Positions 6,106 through 6,836 of a stretch of DNA of 6,836 bases are shown here, piece by piece (position 1 is the stretch's first letter; the number at the start of each line of letters is the position of its first letter). The stretch covers positions 1 to 6,836 of the forward strand of contig JAQTTI010000057.1 of the NCBI GenBank assembly GCA_028710845.1. The letters run 5' to 3'. This DNA comes from Candidatus Omnitrophota bacterium. Its GTDB lineage: Bacteria; Omnitrophota; Gorgyraeia; Gygaellales; Profunditerraquicolaceae. The translations under genes were made by a program, and so were the position numbers. The notes under the pieces were generated by a model. That model did not search any database. It had not been told where the DNA came from and was given only the letters and a program-made list of their open reading frames with translations.

Positions 6106-6836
6106 TTATATTCCTATCGCTACCCAGTCAACTACACCGCTAACCCCCGCCCGTCCGTAGTCGTTATCGGAAACCCTGATTACAAAAGAACTTGTCCCTA
6201 TGCTTTGCAGATTCACTACTAACAAACCCGGTGAACCTCCTGCTGTGCGAGCGGTCACCATAACATAAGGCGCCGTCGAGAAAGTAGTGCCAAAGCTAAC
6301 CGTATAAGAATTATAGTTGACAGAACCCGGGCTTGAAACCGGACCATAAGTACCCTTTATTCCCCCGCTAAACTTTCCATTAACTATGCAATTACCTTCA
6401 ACCACTAGCCTTTGGCTAGGCGCCATATTTCCGATACCGACATTACCGGGGGTGTAAAATCCCTGGTTAAAATACATCTGGGCGTAGCTGTCAAAGTGCA
6501 AACTATTTGTCGAGCCGGCATAATATATTGCGTGGTTAGTATCATTCCGACTAAAAAATCTTATTTTGGAACCACGGGTCCAAGGAACCGTATTTCCGCC
6601 ATTTAAAGTAAGGTCTCCCTGAGTTATATGCAACGCGCTGTCATTGGCAGCGCCGACCACATCCAGCTTGCTCACCGGAGCTGTTGTTCCAAGGCCAACA
6701 TTACCGTTGTCAAGAATAGTTACCATTTGGGTGCCGCTAGAATTCTGGGTCTGCAGGGTTAAGCCGTTGGTGGTCCCGGCTCCTCTAATAATCAACTTGC
6801 CGGTAGGAGTAGTCATCCCGATACCGACATTACCGG
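6106..6836 (-). CDS. Fibre-like surface protein with H-type-lectin-like C-terminus (partial, 5' end outside the window)
   Basis: The frame is open to the right edge; 242 full codons are visible, and an internal Met at 6816 lies inside a GIGMTTP repeat, so it is not the true start. The shaft is almost the same as in the next gene downstream: GNVGIGMTTP, NVGLGTTAP, the DTNHAIYY and SYAQMYFNQGFYTPG module, then NVGIGNMAP. After VEGNCIVNGKFSGG the sequence departs into a unique tail. The last 66 residues (6109-6306) have YTVSFGTTFSTAPYVMVTA, a central VVNLQSIGTSSFVIRV and the ending VVDWVAIGI. The pattern F...F...P.V.V, a central strand with F, and W.A.G at the end resembles H-type lectin domains, which bind sugars as trimers, so a carbohydrate-binding tip is plausible; a phage-fibre tip domain is the alternative. 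There is no coiled coil after it. The missing N-terminus probably carries a signal peptide like its paralogues, but this cannot be seen. It is followed after 18 bp by the next fibre gene. Confidence 0.85.
   Translation of the reverse strand, partial: GNVGIGMTTPTGKLIIRGAGTTNGLTLQTQNSSGTQMVTILDNGNVGLGTTAPVSKLDVVGAANDSALHITQGDLTLNGGNTVPWTRGSKIRFFSRNDTNHAIYYAGSTNSLHFDSYAQMYFNQGFYTPGNVGIGNMAPSQRLVVEGNCIVNGKFSGGIKGTYGPVSSPGSVNYNSYTVSFGTTFSTAPYVMVTARTAGGSPGLLVVNLQSIGTSSFVIRVSDNDYGRAGVSGVVDWVAIGI
6109..6306 (-). other. Candidate H-type lectin-like domain (last 66 codons of the partial fibre gene)
   Basis: The segment from YTVSFGTTF to DWVAIGI has alternating hydrophobic strands and the F, P-x-V and W-x-A-x-G landmarks of H-type lectins. 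The match is by pattern only; the fold and any sugar specificity are inferred. Confidence 0.45.
6446..6836 (-). repeat. 391-bp near-identical repeat, copy in the partial lectin-like gene
   Basis: Partner of 5222-5612. The alignment is still exact at the last base, so the repeat may continue beyond the window. Just outside the other end (below 6446) the two genes diverge, though both continue with a GIG-type repeat. Confidence 0.95.

Noticed and set aside
6106..6816. Internal ATG at 6816 as the true start of the lectin-like gene
   Set aside because: It lies inside a GIGMTTP repeat that is internal in the paralogue, and the frame stays open to the window edge, so the gene is partial.
5222..6836. 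Insertion sequence or CRISPR-like array as the source of the long repeats
   Set aside because: The repeats are in-frame coding modules with no terminal inverted repeats, transposase, or short regularly spaced units.
2967..6836. Prophage tail-fibre region
   Set aside because: The S74 domain and GIGT repeats are shared with phage fibres, but both complete genes encode signal peptides and no phage structural, lysis or integrase gene is present.

Overview
The window is a single minus-strand gene block from a bacterial chromosome. In transcription order (right to left) it holds the 3' part of a secreted fibre-like protein gene, two further complete fibre-like protein genes, a rho-independent terminator, and then recA, recX and the 5' part of alaS. 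The recA-recX-alaS order is widespread in bacteria and is not diagnostic. The two complete surface proteins start their mature chains with EDITITTYYPSPFG followed by repeats of the GIGTxxP type. I recall this combination from secreted proteins of Omnitrophota (Candidatus Omnitrophica), so that phylum is my best guess for the source. This is inference from memory, not a database result.

Housekeeping half (1-2966). recA has a promoter matching the sigma-70 consensus in both hexamers (TTGACA, 17 bp, TATAAT), a leader of roughly 50 nt and a strong Shine-Dalgarno. The leader contains a 21-nt dyad that folds as an RNA hairpin directly against the Shine-Dalgarno. recX starts at a TTG inside recA (38 bp overlap) and alaS starts in an ATGA overlap with recX, so the three genes look co-transcribed and translationally coupled. 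alaS runs off the left edge after 436 codons, covering the aminoacylation and following helical regions but not the editing domain.

Surface-protein half (2967-6836). Three paralogous genes follow one design: signal peptide (visible in two), a nearly invariant mature N-terminus, a shaft of GIGTxxP-type repeats and larger modules, and a C-terminal domain that differs in each. The C-termini are a peptidase S74 intramolecular chaperone with an intact Ser-Lys pair, a PDYVF-type domain ending in a coiled coil, and a small beta domain resembling an H-type lectin. Blocks of 175 bp (94% identical) and 391 bp (99% identical, every difference synonymous) are shared between neighbours, pointing to recent duplication or gene conversion. 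The window ends inside the 391-bp repeat, which could be where an assembly broke.

No tRNA, rRNA, CRISPR array or transposase was seen. The longest gene-free stretch is 178 bp (2789-2966), which holds the terminator and the recA control region.
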